Made by a program: the position numbers and the translations under genes. From Spirochaetales bacterium (GTDB lineage: Bacteria; Spirochaetota; Spirochaetia; JABMQR01), in the NCBI GenBank assembly GCA_023139255.1, contig JAGLNY010000151.1, positions 1 to 16,354 of the forward strand: 16,354 nucleotides of DNA, given 5' to 3'. The notes below the pieces were generated by a model. It had not been told where the DNA came from and searched no databases. It worked only from the letters and a program-made list of their open reading frames with translations. Positions 15,261-16,354 of the stretch are shown in pieces. How positions within the stretch are numbered: the first letter of the stretch is position 1; every line of letters begins with the position of its first letter.

Positions 15261-16060
15261 GAAGTGAAAAAGGAATTATCATCCCGTTATATATTTATCC
15301 GGAACCTTCAATTCACTATACTAGAAAAGAAGCCGTTAAAAACGGGGATTCAGAGCACCACGGCGCATATGATTGGCAAACCTTAATAACTTATAAGAAA
15401 AAATACCCGGATGTCCCGGTTGTTACAATAGTTAATCCGGAGAATGGACCGGGTAAAATTACAGATCCTATTCTACAGAATGCATACGCAGAGCTGAAAA
15501 ATGCAGGAATAACTATTGTTGGTTATATCTCAACAAAATATGCAGGAATGGCTTCTACTATTGGGTTACCGCAATACCCGATAAAAAATATTAAAAGCGA
15601 CATTGATTCCTGGTATCGATTTTACCCGATGATAGACGGGATTTTCTTTGATGAGATGGCAAGAGGGTTTGATGTCAGTGTTCAGGCTTACTATGCTGAA
15701 ATCCGGAATTATGCACGCTTATTTAATGCAGACTTAATAATAATGAATCCTGGATTATCTATCAATCATCGTTGGTATGATGAAAAAATTGCTGATATTT
15801 TTATAACCTGGGAAAAAGATTCCTACCCAACCATTACTGATGCAGTCACAGATTCGGAATATTCGCAGCAAGCTGGGAATGAGGTGGTGAAAAGAGGGTG
15901 CCTTGTAATGGGAAAAAAATTCAAGCGGCATGAAGTAAAATGGATTTTGAAAGCTCATTACGATTGGTTGTACGTAACTCCTTTTCCTCTTGAGCCGAAT
16001 CCCTGGGATAAGCTTGATTCTGTAACTCTGCAGAAACTATTTCGCATTCTCGTAGGATAG
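15257..16060 (+). CDS. Spherulin-4 (GH135-like) putative glycoside hydrolase
   Basis: This protein of 267 residues resembles the spherulation-specific family 4 TIM-barrel domain. It opens with GIIIPLYIYP, then VVTIVNPENGPG (55-66), AGITIVGYISTKYA (83-96) and DGIFFDE (127-133). Asp132-Glu133 match the acidic pair thought to be catalytic in fungal Sph3 (GH135), which cleaves alpha-1,4-linked N-acetylgalactosamine polymers. The start chosen is GTG 15257, which overlaps the preceding TGA, with AGGAAGGA at 15239-15246. An in-frame TTG at 15185 and ATG at 15194 lie deep in the upstream gene and add no family sequence. No signal peptide is seen from any start, which is odd because characterised relatives are secreted or periplasmic. 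Substrate and location are unknown. Confidence 0.8.
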   Translation: MRSEKGIIIPLYIYPEPSIHYTRKEAVKNGDSEHHGAYDWQTLITYKKKYPDVPVVTIVNPENGPGKITDPILQNAYAELKNAGITIVGYISTKYAGMASTIGLPQYPIKNIKSDIDSWYRFYPMIDGIFFDEMARGFDVSVQAYYAEIRNYARLFNADLIIMNPGLSINHRWYDEKIADIFITWEKDSYPTITDAVTDSEYSQQAGNEVVKRGCLVMGKKFKRHEVKWILKAHYDWLYVTPFPLEPNPWDKLDSVTLQKLFRILVG

Positions 16061-16062
16061 TA

Positions 16063-16091
16063 TTGCTGTCTACCGGGTTCTATGCTACTAT
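16063..16091 (+). promoter_or_regulatory. Candidate promoter of the marR-family gene
   Basis: TTGCTG (16063-16068) and TACTAT (16086-16091) are 17 nt apart, and TGC just before the -10 makes it an extended -10 type. Transcription would start near 16098, inside the palindrome at 16096-16115. Confidence 0.45.
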
Positions 16092-16095
16092 GCAG

Positions 16096-16115
16096 TATGT
16101 TAACAGGTTAATATA
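16096..16115. promoter_or_regulatory. Candidate MarR-type operator
   Basis: TATGTTAAC, AG, GTTAATATA form a 20-bp inverted repeat with 9-bp arms and one mismatched pair. It overlaps the predicted transcription start and ends at the ribosome binding site (AAGGTG, 16115-16120). MarR regulators typically bind 16-20-bp palindromes in their own promoters, so autorepression is likely. Confidence 0.6.
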
Positions 16116-16126
16116 AGGTGTTTGCA

Positions 16127-16354
16127 ATGGGTTATCAATTTTATCATATGCTTCTCCACACCAGTAAGCGGGCAAAAGATGTCGGGTTGACTATGATGGA
16201 AAACTCAGGAATGAATCCGGGACAAGCCTGGCTGCTTGACGTTATTTCCCGATTTGGTCCGGTGAAGCAGGTTGAAGCAGCTTCAATCCTTAATGTAAAA
16301 CTTCCGGCTGTTTCAAGAATGGTTAAAGGAATGCAGCGTGATGGTCTTGTTAAA
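16127..16354 (+). CDS. MarR-family transcriptional regulator, 3'-truncated
   Basis: The first 76 residues are present and the gene runs off the window. The sequence MGYQFYHMLLHTSKRAKDVG... begins with an N-terminal dimerisation-type helix. A winged-helix region follows: GQAWLLDVISRFGPVKQVEAASILNVKLPAVSRMVKGMQRDGLVK. The VKLPAVSRMVKGMQRDGLV stretch matches the MarR recognition helix pattern (xxxxTVTRxVxxLExxGLV). ATG 16127 follows AAGGTG with a 6-nt gap. The ligand and regulon are unknown. It is 66 nt downstream of the hydrolase gene and has its own candidate promoter and operator. A downstream transporter or efflux gene would be typical of this family. Confidence 0.85.
   Translation, partial: MGYQFYHMLLHTSKRAKDVGLTMMENSGMNPGQAWLLDVISRFGPVKQVEAASILNVKLPAVSRMVKGMQRDGLVK

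Noticed and set aside
1..16354. tRNA, rRNA, CRISPR arrays, insertion sequences, phage or integron features
   Set aside because: No regularly spaced repeats, terminal inverted repeats with transposase, or RNA-gene-like segments were seen by eye. Every stretch over 300 bases is coding.

Overview
This 16.4 kb window is ordinary bacterial chromosome. It is moderately AT-rich, with densely packed genes, short intergenic gaps and no rRNA, tRNA, insertion sequence, phage or CRISPR signature that I could see. The phylum cannot be fixed from the sequence alone. A lipoprotein with a relaxed lipobox (FSGC), a DUF6062-type protein and a bacterial spherulin-4 domain protein together suggest a free-living spirochaete or a related anaerobe; this is low-confidence inference.

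Left part (1-3652, all + strand). The window opens inside a PdxA-family dehydrogenase whose motifs resemble the PdxA2 (4-phospho-threonate/erythronate) branch. A NatA-like ABC ATPase starts 10 nt later and overlaps its NatB-like permease by ATGA. A 350-residue lipoprotein with a CsgG-like N-terminal domain and a TPR-like C-terminus follows.

Middle (3653-9953, + strand). A 249-bp intergenic region carries a good sigma70-type promoter and two copies of a 14-bp palindrome, TGTAT-N4-ATACA. It feeds gltB-gltD, the large and small subunits of NADPH-type glutamate synthase. Their coding regions overlap by 8 nt. The pair converts glutamine plus 2-oxoglutarate to two glutamates.

Right part (9959-16354). 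An MFS transporter (- strand) ends 5 nt from gltD and is divergent from cobO, a corrinoid adenosyltransferase. cobO converges on a SERCA-like P-type Ca2+ ATPase (- strand). The ATPase is divergent from a DUF6062-type protein with two CxxC...CxxH units. That gene is translationally coupled (GTGA overlap) to a spherulin-4/GH135-like hydrolase. A truncated MarR-family regulator with a strong candidate operator closes the window.

The most interesting signals are regulatory. Three genes (MFS, cobO, ATPase) have a -10 box ending only 6-7 nt before the start codon and no Shine-Dalgarno sequence, which predicts leaderless mRNAs, while the other genes have ordinary ribosome binding sites. Candidate operators lie in front of gltB, the MFS gene and marR. 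The DUF6062/spherulin-4 pair is the best candidate for an undescribed functional unit.
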